NCBI GenBank assembly: GCA_965224735.1
Contig: OZ245059.1
Location: 496,001 to 560,000 of the forward strand
DNA from: Robiginitomaculum_A sp036478535
GTDB lineage: Bacteria > Pseudomonadota > Alphaproteobacteria > Caulobacterales > Maricaulaceae
Reading direction: 5' to 3'
DNA length: 64,000 nucleotides
The notes below the pieces were generated by a model, which saw nothing but the letters and a program-made list of their open reading frames with translations, had not been told where the DNA came from and ran no database searches. The position numbers and the translations under genes were made by a program. Numbering within the stretch: the first letter of the stretch is position 1; the number at the start of each line of letters is the position of its first letter. Shown here piece after piece: positions 62,013-64,000 of the stretch.

Positions 62013-63521
62013 ATGGCGCTGTCGCCACAAATAAAACTAAAGCAAGGCCAGCGACTGGCTATGACGCCGCAGTTGCAGCAGGCGATCAAAATGTTGCAAC
62101 TTAATAATATCGAACTGGCCGCGTATGTGGAAGAACAGCTTGAGAAAAACCCGCTTTTAGAACGGGGCAGGGGTGATGAAAACCAGCGCAAAGAAGACAC
62201 GCGGTTAGAACAACAAGTAGGCGATCTAGTGGAGCTTGATTTGCATGCACCAAGCGCAGAAGCTGCTGCATCCATGGACGCGTCTGATAGCGCGCTCAAT
62301 GTGGACGCGACAGCAATAGATTTGGCTCCAAACGCGCCATCTGTTGGCGGCGAAATTGACTGGTCTAAGGCAGGTAAAGGCGGCTCTTTTAGCGGCTCTG
62401 ATGATTATGACGCGGCCGCAAACACAGCAGAAGAAATATCTTTAAACCAACATCTCAATGCACAATTGGCAATGGCAATTCATGATCCATCAGAGCGTAT
62501 GATTGGGGCTTATCTTATCGATCAAGTTGACGAGAACGGATATTTGCACACAGATATCAATGATGTGGCTATGCGGCTTGGCGTTCAGGTTACGCGCGTG
62601 CTTTCGACTTTGGCAATATTGCAAAGTTTCGAACCCACAGGCGTGATGGCTAGAAATTTACGCGAGTGCCTCTCCTTGCAACTCAAAGAAAGACACAAAC
62701 TCGATGCGCCAATGACTATTCTTTTGGATAATTTAGAAATGCTTGCCAAACATGATTTGTCTGGCCTTGCCAAAGTATGCGGCATCAGTTTTGATACCCT
62801 TAAAGACTATATTTTGTGCCTGCGCACGCTTGCGCCAAAACCTGGCTTGGCATTTGGGAGCGGATCGGCGGCTCCCATAGAGCCAGATGTGTTTGTTTTA
62901 GAGCGCCCAGATGGCGGTTGGAGCGTTGATCTTAACACTGACACCCTGCCGCGTGTGCTGGTAAATTCACGCTATTACGCCGAGATTTGCGGTCAAACCA
63001 AAGACGAAAAAGTTAAAACCTATATGTCCGAGTGCCAAGAAAACGCTTCTTGGCTCGTCAAAAGCCTCGACCAGCGTGCGCGGACAATTTTGAAAGTTTC
63101 CAGCGAAATCATCAAGCAGCAAGATAGTTTTTTCGCTTACGGGATTGACCATTTACGCCCGCTAAACCTGCGCACAGTGGCGGATGCCATTGAAATGCAT
63201 GAGAGCACGGTCAGCCGCGTTACGTCAAATAAATATATGTCGACGCCGCGCGGCACGTTTGAACTTAAATATTTCTTCACTGCTGCCATTGCCTCAACAA
63301 ATGGAGGGGACGCGCACAGCGCGGAAGCCGTGCGCTACAAAATAAAAAATATAACCGCTGAAGAAACCACGCCCAAATCCGTGCTCTCTGACGATAAAAT
63401 TGTTCAAATTTTAGGGAAGCAAGGCATAGACATAGCCCGCCGCACAGTCGCCAAATACCGCGAGTCCATCGGTATTCCATCATCCGTTCAGCGCAGGCGG
63501 ATATTAAGAAACGGCAGGTAG
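62013..63521 (+). CDS. rpoN: RNA polymerase sigma-54 factor
   Basis: A 502-residue sigma-54. The N-terminal activator-interacting region begins LKQGQRLAMTPQLQQAIKML and is followed by an acidic linker, the core-binding part (LNQHLNAQLAMAIHDPSERM), the HTH (LRTVADAIEMHESTVSRVTS) and the RpoN box ARRTVAKYRE near residue 480. It would direct activator-dependent promoters (-24/-12). Usual followers hpf and ptsN are absent; the next gene is on the other strand. Confidence 0.97.
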   Translation: MALSPQIKLKQGQRLAMTPQLQQAIKMLQLNNIELAAYVEEQLEKNPLLERGRGDENQRKEDTRLEQQVGDLVELDLHAPSAEAAASMDASDSALNVDATAIDLAPNAPSVGGEIDWSKAGKGGSFSGSDDYDAAANTAEEISLNQHLNAQLAMAIHDPSERMIGAYLIDQVDENGYLHTDINDVAMRLGVQVTRVLSTLAILQSFEPTGVMARNLRECLSLQLKERHKLDAPMTILLDNLEMLAKHDLSGLAKVCGISFDTLKDYILCLRTLAPKPGLAFGSGSAAPIEPDVFVLERPDGGWSVDLNTDTLPRVLVNSRYYAEICGQTKDEKVKTYMSECQENASWLVKSLDQRARTILKVSSEIIKQQDSFFAYGIDHLRPLNLRTVADAIEMHESTVSRVTSNKYMSTPRGTFELKYFFTAAIASTNGGDAHSAEAVRYKIKNITAEETTPKSVLSDDKIVQILGKQGIDIARRTVAKYRESIGIPSSVQRRRILRNGR

Positions 63522-63796
63522 AGCTGTGGCGCGCTAATCAGCGCCAAGTAACACACGCAGATACGTGTACACAGCACAGTGTTTCAGCGGCTGATTATGT
63601 TTATGCCCTTTGGGGGGCGTTGCTCTTATAAATACAGACTTATCCCTCATGTTTTTGGTTTATAAACCGCGCTGGAATAGACGGTATAGGCGATAATGAA
63701 CAAATAAAACAAGTAAATCCCCAAGAGCAAAAAAACCGCGATCAGGCAAGGCTTTGATAGCGCTATTTGTGCTGGAACAATGATTATGTCTTTGTT
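63522..63796. other. Intergenic region between rpoN and OsmC with a possible membrane-peptide relic
   Basis: A minus-strand frame directly after the OsmC stop reads IIVPAQIALSKPCLIAVFLL then LGIYLFYLFIIAYTVYSSAV and stops near 63656. It looks like one membrane helix, but no ATG, GTG or TTG stands at its head. A short inverted repeat GGCGC-GCGCC follows rpoN without a T-run. Nothing else is supported. Confidence 0.35.
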
Positions 63797-64000
63797 TTAC
63801 TCCGCCAATTTTGTTCTGATTTCTCCTTTTGTTCTGATTTCTCCTGTGGGCTCTAGCATTTTGTGGACGGGGCATTTGTCGGCGATTTGCATCATGCGCG
63901 CGAGTTGCTTATCATTGAGGTCACCTTTGATGGTAATATCGCGGATAAAAACATTGGTGGTATTATTCTTACCAAAGCCTGATTTTATATAGGATACATC
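63797..64000 (-). CDS. OsmC-family protein, N-terminus outside the window
   Basis: The last 67 codons of an OsmC/YhfA-type protein: VFIRDITIKGDLNDKQLARM then MQIADKCPVHKML with the peroxidatic-type Cys in DKCPVHK, as in the C-terminal half of OsmC-like thiol peroxidases. An 18-bp in-frame duplication at 63809-63844 makes GEIRTKGEIRTK just before the end (LAE, TAA). The start lies beyond 64000. Confidence 0.85.
   Translation of the reverse strand, partial: DVSYIKSGFGKNNTTNVFIRDITIKGDLNDKQLARMMQIADKCPVHKMLEPTGEIRTKGEIRTKLAE
63809..63844. repeat. 18-bp in-frame tandem duplication in the OsmC gene
   Basis: TTTTGTTCTGATTTCTCC occurs twice in succession. On the coding strand it encodes GEIRTK twice, six residues from a duplication near the C-terminus. 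Confidence 0.95.

Overview
The window reads as a chromosomal segment of an alphaproteobacterium of moderate GC, most likely a marine, stalked or budding type near Caulobacterales/Maricaulales (Hyphomonadaceae-like). This is inferred from family content, not from a database match. Supporting markers are an RcdA-type CtrA-degradation adaptor next to a DUF1192 gene, a DUF1013 regulator, a DUF1674 protein, an NDUFS6-type zinc-finger protein, the lptC-lptA-lptB-rpoN order, and the LppC/rsmI/yraN cluster. No tRNA or rRNA gene and no CRISPR array were seen.

Layout. 1-4.3 kb: phosphomannomutase (cut by the window edge), lysA and a dipeptide epimerase. 4.3-7.9 kb: a large TonB-dependent receptor preceded by 33 tandem copies of a 15-bp unit. 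8.3-13.2 kb: a leucine/isovalerate operon (mccB-mccA-ivd). 13.2-15.3 kb: dead IS elements (IS256, IS3, IS481 pieces) and a host-gene fragment. 15.3-21 kb: ridA, grpE-hrcA, rph, an HTH/DUF2975 pair, rdgB-hemW. 21-22.5 kb: an IS481 relic carrying a nested, apparently intact IS200-type element at the 3' end of hemW. 22.7-31.3 kb: housekeeping genes (LppC-like lipoprotein, rsmI, yraN, ABC ATPase, TonB-like protein, polA, gpmA). 31.3-36 kb: three related secreted low-complexity proteins around a DUF1674 gene and an rsmB-like methyltransferase. 36-41.4 kb: a heparinase II/III-like protein, a FlaA1/CapD-type sugar-nucleotide enzyme, purH. 41.7-47.2 kb: a three-gene RND efflux operon. 47.9-56.9 kb: crotonase, AMP-forming ligase, Hpt protein, PBP1A, YgjP-like metalloprotease, dnaX-ybaB, an SDR. 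56.9-59.3 kb: DUF1013 regulator, DUF1192, rcdA and a dead IS1595 element at the rcdA 3' end. 59.4-64 kb: lptC-lptA-lptB-rpoN and a partial OsmC gene.

Functional links. LptC, LptA and LptB supply parts of the LPS export machine, and this LptC carries an extra LptA-like domain. The Hpt protein, RcdA and possibly the DUF1013 protein point to CtrA-type cell-cycle control. The mccB-mccA-ivd operon covers two steps of leucine catabolism.

Two structural themes stand out. First, insertion sequences sit at or just past gene 3' ends (hemW, rcdA, ivd), in two cases supplying the stop codon. Second, there are many short local tandem duplications with a period of 12-19 bp. One rewrites the start region of the CapD-type gene, one adds six residues to OsmC, and the 33-copy array upstream of the TonB receptor is the extreme case.
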